Program-made: the position numbers and the translations under genes
Origin: Pseudomonas sp. KU26590
Lineage (GTDB): Bacteria; Pseudomonadota; Gammaproteobacteria; Pseudomonadales; Pseudomonadaceae
NCBI RefSeq assembly: GCF_026153515.1
Contig: NZ_CP110644.1
Coordinates: forward strand, 5,087,501 to 5,151,500
DNA: 64,000 nt
Direction of reading: 5' to 3'
In this document: piece by piece, positions 18,989 to 27,935 of the stretch
Layout: the number at the start of each line of letters is the position of its first letter
Numbering within the stretch: the first letter of the stretch is position 1
Notes under the pieces: generated by a model
What the model was told of the DNA's origin: nothing
Seen by the model: the letters and a program-made list of their open reading frames with translations, nothing else
The model's database searches: none

Positions 18989-20737
18989 ATGAAAGCCAAC
19001 GCTTCGATTCACAACCAGCGCTTGTTGCGCGGCCAGGCGCCGTCATACGAGCGCTTGCAGGCTCGCCTTGCCGAAGACGGCAGCACGCCTGAGACAGAAC
19101 CGCTGGCTCTGCATTGTGGCTGGGGACGGCTGCTGATTGGCCATACCTACCCTGACCCGGCGTCCCTCGCGCAGGAGTTGCTCAACGAAAAGCAGGGCGA
19201 GCGCGACATCGCTTTGTATGTCGCCGCGCCGCAACAGGTGCTGGCGCAATCTCCGCAACAGTTGTTCCTCGATCCGTCGGACACCTTGCGCCTGTGGTTC
19301 AGCGATTACCGCCCGGCCCAGCGGGTGTTCCGTGGCTTCAGGATTCGTCGAGCGCAAAGCGAGGGCGACTGGACGTCGATCAACAATCTGTACATCGCCC
19401 GTGGCATGTTGCCCATCGACCCTGCCCTGTTGACCCCGCGTCATCAGGGCGGTCCGGTGTACTGGATCGCCGAAGACGAGACCACCAACGCCGTGATCGG
19501 CAGCGTGATGGGCCTGAATCACCAGAAGGCGTTCAACGATCCCGAAAACGGCAGCAGCCTGTGGTGCCTGGCGGTTGATCCGCAATGCACACGGCCTGGC
19601 GTCGGCGAAGTGCTGGTACGGCATTTGGTCGAGCACTTTCAGAGCCGGGGTCTGGCGTATCTGGATCTCTCAGTGCTGCATGACAACGACCAAGCGAAAA
19701 GCCTGTACGCCAAGCTGGGGTTTCGCAACCTGCCAACCTTCGCCATCAAGCGTAAAAACGGCATAAACGAAAAGCTGTTTCTCGGCCCCGGCCCGCAGGC
19801 GGACTTCAACCCCTACGCCCGCATCATCGTCGAAGAAGCCCATCGTCGCGGCATCGAAGTGCAGGTGGATGACGCTGAAGCCGGACTGTTCACGCTGATT
19901 CATGGCAGTCGCCGCGTGCGTTGCCGCGAGTCGTTGAGCGACCTGACGACCGCCGTCAGCATGACGCTGTGCCAGGACAAGCGCATGACCCAGAAGGCGC
20001 TGAAGGCGGCAGGTCTGGAAGTGCCCGTACAACAACTGGCCGGCAATGCCGACGACAACCTGGCGTTTCTCGAAGAACACCAGCGCGTCGTGGTCAAGCC
20101 GGTCGATGGCGAGCAGGGTCAGGGCGTGGCCGTGGACCTGAGCACCATCGAAGATGTGCAGGCGGCGGTTGAACGTGCTCGCCAGTTCGACAGCCGTGTG
20201 CTGCTTGAGAGCTTCCATGAAGGGCTCGACCTGCGCATCGTCGTGATCGGTTTTGACGTTGTGGCTGCCGCGATTCGTCGGCCTGCAGAGATCATCGGCG
20301 ATGGCCGTCACACCGTGGGTCAGTTGATCGAGGCGCAGAGCCGTCGTCGGTCTGCGGCCACGGGCGGCGAGAGCAAGATCCCGGTGGACGACGAAACCCA
20401 CCGCACCGTTGAAGACGCGGGGTTCAGCTTCGACAGCGTGTTACCGGCCGATCAGCGTCTGGCCGTGCGCCGTACCGCCAACCTGCACACCGGCGGCTGC
20501 CTGGAAGACGTCACCGCGATGCTTCACCCGGTGCTGAAAGACGCTGCCGTGCGAGCCGCACGCGCCCTCGACATCCCGGTGGTCGGTCTGGACCTGATGG
20601 TCCCCGCCGCCGATCAGCCGGCGTATGTGTTCATCGAAGCGAACGAGCGCTGCGGCCTGGCCAATCACGAGCCACAACCGACAGCCGAGCGTTTCGTCGA
20701 TCTGTTATTCCCCCACAGCCAGCCTGCCCATGGCTAA
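18989..20737 (+). CDS. ngg: N-acetylglutaminylglutamine synthetase
   Basis: The 582-residue fusion has a GNAT acetyltransferase domain (residues ~110-260, with LAVDPQCTRPGVGEVLVRHL as the acetyl-CoA loop) followed by an ATP-grasp ligase domain (~300-575, with VVVKPVDGEQGQGVAVDL and FIEANERCGL). This pairing fits acetylation of glutamine and ligation to a second glutamine to give the NAGGN backbone, with the preceding amidotransferase finishing the molecule. It is the diagnostic gene of the cluster. A REP-like inverted pair separates it from the peptidase gene. Confidence 0.93.
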   Translation: MKANASIHNQRLLRGQAPSYERLQARLAEDGSTPETEPLALHCGWGRLLIGHTYPDPASLAQELLNEKQGERDIALYVAAPQQVLAQSPQQLFLDPSDTLRLWFSDYRPAQRVFRGFRIRRAQSEGDWTSINNLYIARGMLPIDPALLTPRHQGGPVYWIAEDETTNAVIGSVMGLNHQKAFNDPENGSSLWCLAVDPQCTRPGVGEVLVRHLVEHFQSRGLAYLDLSVLHDNDQAKSLYAKLGFRNLPTFAIKRKNGINEKLFLGPGPQADFNPYARIIVEEAHRRGIEVQVDDAEAGLFTLIHGSRRVRCRESLSDLTTAVSMTLCQDKRMTQKALKAAGLEVPVQQLAGNADDNLAFLEEHQRVVVKPVDGEQGQGVAVDLSTIEDVQAAVERARQFDSRVLLESFHEGLDLRIVVIGFDVVAAAIRRPAEIIGDGRHTVGQLIEAQSRRRSAATGGESKIPVDDETHRTVEDAGFSFDSVLPADQRLAVRRTANLHTGGCLEDVTAMLHPVLKDAAVRAARALDIPVVGLDLMVPAADQPAYVFIEANERCGLANHEPQPTAERFVDLLFPHSQPAHG

Positions 20738-20749
20738 GGCGCAGCCCCT

Positions 20750-20832
20750 GTAGCAGTGAGCTTGCCTGCGGTCGGTCTGGCCGGACGACGAATGCGTCGT
20801 CACCCGACCGAGACCGCAAGCGAGTCCGCTAT
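20750..20832. repeat. REP-like inverted pair
   Basis: An imperfect REP (20750-20772, GTAGCAGTGAGCTTGCCTGC) faces its diverged inverse (20813-20832) between ngg and the M42 peptidase gene. Such pairs form a long hairpin and can reduce read-through or stabilise the upstream message. Confidence 0.6.
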
Positions 20833-20864
20833 CAGGTTAATCCGCGCCACACATTGAGGTTCCT

Positions 20865-22049
20865 ATGACGAATGCAAACATCCTTGAACCCGATCTGAAT
20901 TACCTGCAGAAAGTACTGCTGGAGATGCTCGCAATCCCGAGCCCCACCGGTTTTACCGACACCATCGTGCGCTACGTGGCCGAGCGCCTGGACGAACTGG
21001 GCATTCCATTCGAACTGACTCGGCGCGGTACTATTCGCGCTACGCTGAAAGGCAAACAAAACAGCCCCGACCGCGCCGTCTCCGCGCACCTGGACACCAT
21101 CGGTGCCAGCGTTCGTGAAGTCAAAGACAACGGCCGACTGGGCCTGGCCCCGGTCGGCTGCTGGTCCAGCCGTTTTGCCGAAGGCAGCCGCGTCAGCGTG
21201 TTCACTGACACCGGCGTGATTCGCGGCAGCGTACTGCCGTTGATGGCATCCGGGCACGCGTTCAACACCGCCGTTGACACCATGCCCATCAGTTGGGACC
21301 ACGTCGAAGTGCGCCTGGACGCCTACAGCGCCACCCGCGCAGATTGCGAATCGGTGGGCATCAACATTGGCGATTTCGTGGCGTTTGACCCGCTGCCCGA
21401 GTTCACCGACAGCGGGCACATCAGCGCTCGTCATCTGGACGACAAGGCCGGCGTCGCCGCCCTGCTCGCGGCGCTCAAAGCCATCGTCGACAGCGGCGTA
21501 GAACCTCTGATCGATTGCCATCCGCTGTTCACCATTACCGAAGAAACCGGCAGCGGTGCGGCGGGCAGTCTGCCGTGGGACGTGAGCGAATTCGTCGGCA
21601 TCGACATCGCGCCTGTTGCGCCCGGTCAGCACTCCAGCGAACACGCGGTCAGCGTGGCCATGCAGGATTCCGGCGGGCCCTATGATTATCACCTGTCGCG
21701 GCACTTGCTGCGCCTGGGCGAGCAAAACGATCTGTCCGTGCGCCGCGACCTGTTCCGCTATTACTACAGCGACGCGCATTCGGCGATCACCGCCGGCTAC
21801 GACACGCGCACGGCCCTTTTGGCCTTTGGCTGCGACGCGACCCATGGCTATGAACGCACCCACATCGACAGCCTGAGCACGCTGAGCCGCCTGCTTACCG
21901 CTTACATCATGAGCCCGCCAGTGTTCGCCAGCGACGCGCACCCGTCCAACGCATCGCTGGAGAATTTCAGCCACCAGTTGGAGCACGACGCGCAGATGGA
22001 AAGCGACACTCGGGTGCCCCCGGTGGATACGTTGGTGGGGCAGCGATAG
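20865..22049 (+). CDS. NAGGN-cluster M42 family metallopeptidase
   Basis: The 394-residue product is an M42-type aminopeptidase, a two-zinc enzyme. It shows SAHLDTIGA (metal His and Asp), DDKAGVAALLAAL (bridging Asp) and TEETGSGAAG (catalytic Glu pair), followed by VGIDIAPVAPGQ. This peptidase regularly accompanies asnB-like and ngg genes in pseudomonads and is thought to act in turnover or processing of the dipeptide osmolyte. That role is inferred from co-occurrence, and no substrate evidence is visible here. Confidence 0.9.
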   Translation: MTNANILEPDLNYLQKVLLEMLAIPSPTGFTDTIVRYVAERLDELGIPFELTRRGTIRATLKGKQNSPDRAVSAHLDTIGASVREVKDNGRLGLAPVGCWSSRFAEGSRVSVFTDTGVIRGSVLPLMASGHAFNTAVDTMPISWDHVEVRLDAYSATRADCESVGINIGDFVAFDPLPEFTDSGHISARHLDDKAGVAALLAALKAIVDSGVEPLIDCHPLFTITEETGSGAAGSLPWDVSEFVGIDIAPVAPGQHSSEHAVSVAMQDSGGPYDYHLSRHLLRLGEQNDLSVRRDLFRYYYSDAHSAITAGYDTRTALLAFGCDATHGYERTHIDSLSTLSRLLTAYIMSPPVFASDAHPSNASLENFSHQLEHDAQMESDTRVPPVDTLVGQR

Positions 22050-22113
22050 CCTGCCCGCACGGGGCGCGATAGCATCGCCGCCCCGTGTACCTTTTGTGAT
22101 TGCCGAGAAACCT

Positions 22114-22344
22114 ATGCTGATCCCTTACGACCAACTCGAAGCCGACACCCTGACGCGCCTGATCGAGGACTTCGTGACCCGCGATGGCACTGACAACGGC
22201 GACGACACGCCGCTCGAAACCCGCGTGTTGCGGGTGCGCCATGCCCTGAGCAAAGGTCAGGCGGTGATTTTCTTCGACATGGACAGCCAGCAATGTCAGC
22301 TGATGCTCAAGCATGAAGTCCCAAAGGAATATTTCGAGGAGTAG
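22114..22344 (+). CDS. YheU family protein
   Basis: This 76-residue protein has the YheU family pattern: an N-terminal MLIPYDQLEADTLTRLIEDF, an acidic middle and VLRVRHALSKGQAVIFFD. The ATG at 22114 gives the family start; a start six codons earlier would add unconserved residues. It ends the osmolyte gene group and converges on csrA, with 45 bases between the stop codons. Function is unknown. Confidence 0.85.
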   Translation: MLIPYDQLEADTLTRLIEDFVTRDGTDNGDDTPLETRVLRVRHALSKGQAVIFFDMDSQQCQLMLKHEVPKEYFEE

Positions 22345-22389
22345 GCCACCTGTGCCCACCACTGAACCGGGATGGCCACTGACGTGGAC

Positions 22390-22587
22390 TCATCTGACCG
22401 GCGACCGGTTGGCCAGGCTGTGCAGCCGTGAAGCGATTCGTCGTAGAACTTCTGCCCGATGAATCCTGACGCGTCGCGGCGCATTGATTCCCAGGCGAAC
22501 CTGGTTGCCAGTGATCCCCAGCACCTTCACGGTGATGTCATCACCAATGTTGAAGGTCTCTCCGATTTCCCGCGTCAATACCAGCAT
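22390..22587 (-). CDS. csrA: Carbon storage regulator CsrA/RsmA
   Basis: The 65-residue protein keeps the RNA-binding core of CsrA: Leu4 and Arg6 in [21 protein letters not shown], and Arg44 with Glu46 in IHRAEV. CsrA dimers bind GGA motifs in mRNA leaders to control translation. The C-terminal tail ([17 protein letters not shown]) differs strongly from the main RsmA/RsmE proteins, so this is a divergent paralogue. AAGGAG precedes the ATG. It is convergent with the NAGGN genes, an association I recall in other pseudomonads that may hint at post-transcriptional control of osmolyte synthesis. Confidence 0.93.
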   Translation of the reverse strand: MLVLTREIGETFNIGDDITVKVLGITGNQVRLGINAPRRVRIHRAEVLRRIASRLHSLANRSPVR

Positions 22588-22788
22588 ACGCCCTACTCCT
22601 TGGCTGTAACCGAGAAGGCAGGTTGACGCTCAGACCCCGGCGCTTCAATGCGCGAGAGCAAAATCAGTAACGCCCTTCAACCCTCAAAGAACATGGCTGA
22701 CAGACGCTTCCTACGCGCCCGGGCATTTCCGGCCTGGACATCCGAGAAAGGGCTGTTGGACGTCAGTTTTGTCCAGAACGACGTGCGA

Positions 22789-23121
22789 TCAGGCGGCTGA
22801 CCAGCGCGGGCCGAACAGAATGATGGTCGCGCCGATCACGCAGAAGCCAACGCCGATCCAGTCCGAGGTCAACGGTCGGACACGCTCGATAACGCCCAGC
22901 CAGACAATGGAAGCGATGATGTAGATGCCGCCGTACGCCGCGTAGGCGCGCCCGGCATACGTGGCTTCGACCCGGGTCAACAGCACGGCGAACAACGTCA
23001 GGCTGAGCAGCGCGAGAATCGCCCACAGCGCGCTCTTGCCTTGGCGCAGCCACATCCAGAAGGCGTAACACCCGGCGATCTCGAACAGAGCGGCAAGAAA
23101 GAACCAGAGGTAATTGAGCAC
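22789..23121 (-). CDS. YnfA family (UPF0060) small membrane protein
   Basis: The 110-residue product has four hydrophobic segments and the YnfA hallmarks [26 protein letters not shown] and [15 protein letters not shown]. YnfA proteins are inner-membrane relatives of the small multidrug resistance family. A GTG at 23121 with GAGG upstream gives the usual start; a longer frame from 23160 would put 13 polar residues before the first membrane helix. It appears to be a single gene. Confidence 0.88.
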   Translation of the reverse strand: MLNYLWFFLAALFEIAGCYAFWMWLRQGKSALWAILALLSLTLFAVLLTRVEATYAGRAYAAYGGIYIIASIVWLGVIERVRPLTSDWIGVGFCVIGATIILFGPRWSAA

Positions 23122-23193
23122 GGTAAGCCTCGTCCAGGGCAGCGGGAAAGTGCCGGCCACCCTATCAGAAAAGCCCTTTGACTGACGTTTGGT

Positions 23194-24006
23194 TCAACTC
23201 CCGGACTTCGCCTTGGCGCGCATCTTCTCCGCCATATTGGCCATCTCGTCGTACAGCAACTGGGGATTTTTCTGTTTTAGCTGCCAGGCCATTCGCCCTT
23301 GCTCATGGGGCAGGATCATGAACTCGCCGCTGGCGACCTGCTGGTAGATGTAATCGGCGATGTCCATCGCACTGATGGGCGAACTCTCCAGCAGCTTGCC
23401 GACCTGGGCTTTCATCGCCGGCGTGGGGCCACGAAAGGAATCCAGCAAGTTGGTCTGGAAGAACGACGGACACACCACATGCACGCCGATTTCCTGCTGG
23501 CGCAGCTCGATCAGCAGGCTCTCCGACAGCGCGACCACACCCGCCTTGGCGACGTTGTAATTGCTCATCGCCGGGCCCTGCATCAACGCCGCCATGGAGG
23601 CGATGTTGATGATCTTGCCCTTGCTCTGCTCCAGCAGCGGCAAGAACGCTTTGCAACCTTTGACGACGCCCATCAGGTTGATTGCGATTTGCCAGTCCCA
23701 ATCCTCAAGGGACAATTCGCCAAAGAAACCGCCTGACGCCACACCGGCGTTGTTGACGATCACATCAATGCCGCCGAATTTCTGTTCGCAGGCTTGGGCG
23801 AAGGCGGTGAGTTGGCTGTAGTCCCGAACGTCACAGCGCTGAACGAAACCGTCCCCACCCGCTTCGCGCACCAGGCGCAGGGTTTCCCCAAGGCCGCTGT
23901 CACTGACATCCGACAGCGCCAGCTGCCAACCTTCGCGCGCCCAGCGCAGCGCGATCTCGCGTCCCAGCCCGGACCCTGCGCCGGTGATCATGATGCGGTT
24001 GTGCAT
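23194..24006 (-). CDS. SDR family oxidoreductase
   Basis: The 270-residue protein is a classical short-chain dehydrogenase: cofactor loop ITGAGSGLG near residue 6, NNAG near 87, catalytic Ser in INIASMAA and the YNVAK catalytic Tyr/Lys. The C-terminal part carries HEQGRMAWQLKQKNPQLLYDEM, as in Pseudomonas SDRs of unknown substrate. The ATG at 24006 begins the Rossmann strand directly; the 40-residue upstream extension is not protein-like. The gene lies 73 bases downstream of ynfA, read from the opposite side. Confidence 0.9.
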   Translation of the reverse strand: MHNRIMITGAGSGLGREIALRWAREGWQLALSDVSDSGLGETLRLVREAGGDGFVQRCDVRDYSQLTAFAQACEQKFGGIDVIVNNAGVASGGFFGELSLEDWDWQIAINLMGVVKGCKAFLPLLEQSKGKIINIASMAALMQGPAMSNYNVAKAGVVALSESLLIELRQQEIGVHVVCPSFFQTNLLDSFRGPTPAMKAQVGKLLESSPISAMDIADYIYQQVASGEFMILPHEQGRMAWQLKQKNPQLLYDEMANMAEKMRAKAKSGS

Positions 24007-24453
24007 AGCAGACGCCTTGTCGGTTTCGAAGAAGTAGCCAGAGTGTAAACAGGAGGATTGTCCGACAAACCCTTCATCAGGTCGCTGAATATGAGAGGCA
24101 AACCGATGCCTTGGAGGTTTTATCACTCTTTCGGATGTATTCAGCCAGTGGGGTGATGGAAGGTCGGAGCATTAGATCGAACTTGGGGACCCGTTAGTTA
24201 CAGCTTGGTTCCGCCCTAAACAGCGTACTTTTTCGCGCATTTTTTAATCAGAATTTGAAGCGATCAAGCTTTTACTAAACGCGCAAGGCTATGATTTTCC
24301 GGTTTTTTCTTTGAGATGTTAATTTTTATTTCTGTAGCTCAGAACCTTTTGATTAGTGCGACAGTCGGATCCATCAAGCAGCACAAAGTTAGCCATCATG
24401 GCGATCCAGTGAACTGCATAGCCATCTTCCAAGAACACTAGAGGGAACTCGTC
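24007..24453. other. Gene-free stretch between SDR and DUF3309 genes
   Basis: This ~450-base AT-richer stretch has no supported gene. It must hold the promoter of the DUF3309 peptide gene, whose GAGGG ribosome-binding site ends at about 24445. No clear -10/-35 pair or operator could be assigned. Confidence 0.45.
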
Positions 24454-24612
24454 ATGGGCATCGGCACAATTCTGATCATCATCCTTATCCTGCTGTTGGT
24501 CGGCGGACTTCCAGTATTCCCGCACTCGAGAAGCTGGGGCTACGGTCCGTCGGGCATCATCGGTACGATTCTGGTGATCCTGCTGATATTGGTGTTGCTG
24601 GGCAGGATTTAA
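24454..24612 (+). CDS. DUF3309 family membrane peptide (52 aa)
   Basis: This short gene encodes 52 residues with two hydrophobic helices (GTILIIILILLLVGGLPVF and IIGTILVILLILVLLGRI) joined by PHSRSWGYGPSG, the DUF3309 pattern. GAGGGAACTCGTC precedes the ATG at good spacing, and a strong terminator follows 20 bases after the stop. Family members are widespread, abundant small inner-membrane peptides of unknown role, often stress-related. Confidence 0.85.
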   Translation: MGIGTILIIILILLLVGGLPVFPHSRSWGYGPSGIIGTILVILLILVLLGRI

Positions 24613-24635
24613 CTGCCAGGTTGGCATTAAAAAAG

Positions 24636-24661
24636 AACCGCGCTTAGGCGCGGTTTTTTTT
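24636..24661 (+). terminator. Rho-independent terminator of the DUF3309 gene
   Basis: The stem AACCGCGC with GCGCGGTT and loop TTAG is followed directly by a run of Ts. The preceding A-run also allows termination on the opposite strand. Confidence 0.9.
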
Positions 24662-24680
24662 GTGTTTTTTTTGGAGCGGA

Positions 24681-24935
24681 TCTGCCTGGGGGCAGATTGT
24701 TTCGCCTTCGGCGAGTTACTTTTAAAAAGCACTAAAAGTAACCAAAAGTGCCTGCTCTCGGTTGGGCCCGACTTCGTGGGGTTCCCTCACTCCGACGACG
24801 CTCCGTGGGCCCGCGCCGAACGGACATCCATGTCCTAGCGGCGCTCTCGCGGCATCCATGCCGCTCGGCCTACTGCGCGTCGTCTGCGTTCGGCCTGCAC
24901 CCAAGTCGCGATTGGCGGTGTTTGGACTTTTCGCT
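24681..24935 (+). repeat. Structured intergenic repeat, copy A
   Basis: Copy A contains an outer hairpin TCTGCC/GGCAGA (24681-24696), stem GTTACTTTT/AAAAGTAAC (24715-24742), a two-part stem GCGCCG + GGACAT with ATGTCC + CGGCGC (24813-24844) and GCGGCAT/ATGCCGC (24849-24864). The same layout recurs in copies B, C and D with compensatory base changes. Short open frames inside are not convincing genes. It forms an inverted pair with copy B, and the IS66 composite now lies between them. Confidence 0.8.
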
Positions 24936-24993
24936 TACGAAGATCAAAGGCTTCCCGGCTGAAGCCGGTCCCACTGACTGGGCGCCCCTCGAC

Positions 24994-25016
24994 TGTAGGA
25001 GCCGGCTTGCTGGCGA
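24994..25016. repeat. REP element
   Basis: A single REP, GTAGGAGCCGGCTTGCTGGC and three further bases, is identical to the units around the RAYT gene at 61-62 kb. Confidence 0.75.
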
Positions 25017-25141
25017 ACGCGGGGTATCTGACACGAAGATACCGCTGGGTATTGAGGAGTTCAGCGAGAGTGAGGGTTTACAGCAATAGAACAGGACGTT
25101 CTGAGGAAGCTAGGGCATGAAGCCCTAGCGGCGTGCAGTTA

Positions 25142-25402
25142 TCACTTTTTCTTTTTCGCAGGCTTGTCGGCTTTTTCTGCCTTGTCTGATTTCTTGGCCT
25201 TTTCTGGCTTGCTATCAGCTTTTTTTGCAGCCTTCTTTGGCTCAGCCGCTTTCTTGGTGTCTTTCTTGGCATCTTTCTTTTCGGAAGACTTAGAAAGCGC
25301 CGAAGCCGCCGCTGATTTCTTTTCCGGTGATGACTTTTTGTCTTTCAAATCCTTGCTGGCTTTCGAAGCTTCGCCTTTGCTTTTCTTGTCGTCTTTAGCC
25401 AC
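25142..25402 (-). CDS. Lysine/alanine-rich small basic protein
   Basis: The 86-residue product is about one third Lys, with Ala, Ser and Asp making up most of the rest, and it ends in KPAKKKK. It has no signal peptide and no hydrophobic core, so it is likely disordered and nucleic-acid binding, in the manner of histone H1-like bacterial proteins. The first third (SKASKDLKDKKSSPEKKSAA) is less repetitive than the Lys-rich tail. GAGAGG lies 8 bases before the GTG at 25402, so I prefer that start over the GTG at 25411. I cannot assign a family. Confidence 0.6.
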   Translation of the reverse strand: MAKDDKKSKGEASKASKDLKDKKSSPEKKSAAASALSKSSEKKDAKKDTKKAAEPKKAAKKADSKPEKAKKSDKAEKADKPAKKKK

Positions 25403-25474
25403 GTTAACCACCTCTCGAAGAGTGCCGGTATTAGCACAAGGCCTGTGGGAATCTCCACACGCTAATCATTAGGC

Positions 25475-25495
25475 GAACCTGCTTAAAAGCGGTTC
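25475..25495. other. Hairpin split from its T-run by IS66 insertion
   Basis: GAACC-T-GCTT pairs with AAGC-GGTTC around a 2-base loop. Removing the IS66 composite and one copy of the target duplication places AATCTTTTTT directly after the hairpin, giving a terminator-like structure. The insertion therefore moved the T-run about 3 kb away (to 28518-28527). Confidence 0.55.
25488..25495. repeat. Left copy of 8-bp IS66 target duplication
   Basis: AGCGGTTC abuts the left inverted repeat and is repeated exactly at 28510-28517. Eight bases is the IS66-family duplication length. Confidence 0.92.
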
Positions 25496-25544
25496 GTATG
25501 CGTCCGGCCAAGTCATCTACCCAGCCCCGCAAAGCCAAGACATG

Positions 25545-25570
25545 GTGTGCACTTAAATTTAAGTGGACAC
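25545..25570. repeat. Subterminal palindrome, left IS66 end
   Basis: A 26-bp near-perfect palindrome centred on TTAAATTTAA, with arms GTGT.CAC and GTG.ACAC, lies 49 bases inside the left end and 28 bases before tnpA. A similar palindrome lies 49 bases inside the right end. It may be a transposase or tnpA regulatory site. Confidence 0.7.
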
Positions 25571-25598
25571 CAGTTCTAGCCTTTTAAGCGGGTATTTC

Positions 25599-25931
25599 AT
25601 GCAGCCAACACGCCGTTCCTATTCCAAGTCCTTCAAGGCCCAAGTCATTCAAGAGTGTGCACAGCCCAGCGCTTCGATTGCCAGCGTCGCGCTCGGCCAT
25701 AGCCTCAACGCAAACCTCGTCCACAAATGGATTCGGCTGCAAGCGCAGAAAAGCCCTGCGCTCCCACCTGCATTTATTCCGTTACCCATGCTGCTGGCCG
25801 GGGCCAACTCCCATCCGGCCTCATCGAATATCTGCGTTGAAATACAACACCCGCGCGGCACCGTAAAAGTGAACTGGCCCACTGAAAATGCTGCTGCCTG
25901 CGCGACCTTTCTTCGAGACCTTCTACGATGA
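25599..25931 (+). CDS. tnpA: IS66 accessory protein TnpA
   Basis: The 110-residue product is the IS66 accessory protein with an N-terminal helix-turn-helix (RRSYSKSFKAQVIQE, then VALGHSLNANLVHKWIR), the pattern of IS66 TnpA. It starts at the ATG at 25599, 28 bases after the subterminal palindrome. Its last codons overlap tnpB by four bases, as is usual in this family. It is required with TnpB for transposition in studied IS66 members, though its exact role is unclear. Confidence 0.92.
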   Translation: MQPTRRSYSKSFKAQVIQECAQPSASIASVALGHSLNANLVHKWIRLQAQKSPALPPAFIPLPMLLAGANSHPASSNICVEIQHPRGTVKVNWPTENAAACATFLRDLLR

Positions 25932-26263
25932 TTCGCATCGACGCCATCTGGCTCGCCACCGAACCGATGGACATGCGCGCAGGCACCGACACGGCGTTAG
26001 CCAAGGTGATAGCGGTGTTCGGTGCGGCGCAGCCGCACTGTGCTTATCTGTTCGCCAACCGCCGCGCCAATCGCATGAAAGTGCTGGTGCATGACGGCTT
26101 CGGGATATGGCTGGCAGCGCGCCGGTTAAACCAAGGCAAGTTTCACTGGCCTGGCATTCGCCAAGGCTCAGAAATGGAACTCGATACCGAGCAGTTTCAG
26201 GCACTGGTGCTGGGTCTGCCATGGCAACGCGCAGGTTCTGGAGGCTCGATCACACTGCTTTAA
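25928..26263 (+). CDS. tnpB: IS66 accessory protein TnpB
   Basis: The 111-residue protein shows the full IS66 TnpB pattern: WLATEPMDMRAGTDT, AYLFANRRANRMKVLVHDG and the characteristic FGIWLAARRLNQGKFHW. It is the best-conserved IS66 accessory protein and is complete here. The ATG lies within the end of tnpA, suggesting translational coupling. The product is distinct from the unrelated TnpB of IS200/IS605. Confidence 0.95.
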   Translation: MIRIDAIWLATEPMDMRAGTDTALAKVIAVFGAAQPHCAYLFANRRANRMKVLVHDGFGIWLAARRLNQGKFHWPGIRQGSEMELDTEQFQALVLGLPWQRAGSGGSITLL

Positions 26264-26324
26264 CCGCTACCATTAGCCTATCGGTCTATCGCCGCGAATT
26301 GCCTGCTCTGGCAAAATCGGCGTC

Positions 26325-27935
26325 ATGACTTCGCTTCCCGATCTCGCTCACCTGACCCCTGAACAACTGCGCGCCTTGACGGCGCAGTTGATGCAGCGTG
26401 TCGAGACGCTCGACCACCAGGTCGACACGCTGGGCAAGACGGTAGAAACGCTCGACCAACAAGTTGAGACGATGGGTAAGACCGTTGAGACCATGGGCAA
26501 GAAGATCAGCCGCGACCAAACGCTGATCGAGAAACTGACCCACGAAATCGCCCAGCTCAAACGTTTGAAATTTGCCAAGCGTAGCGAACAGATGAATCCC
26601 GAGCAGGCCAGCCTGCTCGATGATCTGATCGACACCGATATCGCGGCAATTGAAGCAGAGCTTCAAAGCTTGCAGGCAGTGATAACTCCGGCCGAGAAAA
26701 AGCAGAAGCCCAAGCGCACCGCATTACCGGCTGAGTTTCCACGCACGCTGATCCATCACGAACCGGACAACACTCACTGCCCATGCGGCTGCGCCCTCAA
26801 GCGCATCGGCGAGGACGTCAGCGAGAAGCTGGACTACACGCCCGGCGTATTTACCGTTGAACGCCATTTACGTGGCAAGTGGGTCTGCGATGACTGCGAA
26901 ACGCTTATCCAGGCACCGGTTCCGGCGCAGGTTATTGATAAGGGCATCCCGACTGCGGGCCTACTTGCACACGTCATGATTGCCAAGTTTGCTGACCATC
27001 TGCCGCTTTACCGTCAGGAATCGATCTTCGGTCGAGCAGGCCTGGCGATTCCACGCTCAACCTTGGCTCAATGGGTGGGCGTGACGGGCGTGCAGTTGCA
27101 GCCGCTGGTCGACGCGCTGCGCGAAGTAGTGCTTGGGCAACAAGTCATCCACGCAGATGAAACACCGGTGCAGATGCTCATGCCGGGAACAAAGAAAACT
27201 CACCGTTCCTATGTGTGGGCCTACGCCACCAGCCAGTTCTCGGACTTGGCAGCGGTGGTTTATGACTTCAGTCCCAGTCGTGCCGGTGAGCATGCTCGCA
27301 ACTTCCTGCAAGACTGGAGGGGCAAGCTGGTCTGCGACGATTTTGGCGGCTACAAGGCCAGCTTCGAACTGGGCGTGACCGAGATCGGCTGCATGGCCCA
27401 TGCCAGGCGCAAATTCTTCGAGCTGCACGCCACGAATAAAAGCACGCTCGCCGAGCAAGCCCTGCGCTATATCCAGTTGTTGTACGAAATCGAGAGCGAA
27501 GTCCGCGATCTGGAGCCGGATTTACGGCGCCGAATACGGCAAGAAAAAGCCGTCCCAGTGATGAATATGTTGCATGCCTGGATGATCGCCCAGCGTGACC
27601 TCGTGCCCGGAGGCTCGGCCATCAGCAGAGCACTCGATTACAGCCTCAAACGCTGGGCAGCGCTGTCGCGCTACCTTGATGACGGGGCCGTACCCATAGA
27701 TAACAATTGGGCCGAAAACCAAATCAGGCCATGGGCTCTTGGGCGCAAGAACTGGCTCTTCGCAGGGTCTCTACGCAGCGGAAAACGGGCAGCGGCGATC
27801 ATGAGTCTGATCCAGTCGGCGAGACTGAATGGTCATGATCCTTATGCCTATCTGAAAGATGTTCTCACGCGGCTGCCGACTCAGCGGGCGAGTGAAATCG
27901 ACCAGTTGCTGCCGCATAAGTGGCAACCGTTTTAA
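26325..27935 (+). CDS. tnpC: IS66 transposase TnpC
   Basis: The 536-residue transposase has an N-terminal coiled coil of heptad-like units (ETLDHQVDTLGKTVETLDQQ, residues ~20-60), a zinc-binding region (HCPCGC near residue 149, then CDDCET) and a DDE domain (HADETPVQML with Asp and Glu, VCDDFGGYKASF with Asp, and WAENQIRPWALGRKNW with the final Glu). All catalytic positions expected of IS66 are present, and no frameshift is seen, so the element may be active. Confidence 0.96.
   Translation: MTSLPDLAHLTPEQLRALTAQLMQRVETLDHQVDTLGKTVETLDQQVETMGKTVETMGKKISRDQTLIEKLTHEIAQLKRLKFAKRSEQMNPEQASLLDDLIDTDIAAIEAELQSLQAVITPAEKKQKPKRTALPAEFPRTLIHHEPDNTHCPCGCALKRIGEDVSEKLDYTPGVFTVERHLRGKWVCDDCETLIQAPVPAQVIDKGIPTAGLLAHVMIAKFADHLPLYRQESIFGRAGLAIPRSTLAQWVGVTGVQLQPLVDALREVVLGQQVIHADETPVQMLMPGTKKTHRSYVWAYATSQFSDLAAVVYDFSPSRAGEHARNFLQDWRGKLVCDDFGGYKASFELGVTEIGCMAHARRKFFELHATNKSTLAEQALRYIQLLYEIESEVRDLEPDLRRRIRQEKAVPVMNMLHAWMIAQRDLVPGGSAISRALDYSLKRWAALSRYLDDGAVPIDNNWAENQIRPWALGRKNWLFAGSLRSGKRAAAIMSLIQSARLNGHDPYAYLKDVLTRLPTQRASEIDQLLPHKWQPF

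Noticed and set aside
24748..25089. Open frames in repeat copies A-D with shared peptide PAPNGHPCP
   Set aside because: The frames are conserved only as far as the repeat is. The residues change exactly where paired stem bases change, no ribosome-binding sites fit, and similar frames occur in several phases.
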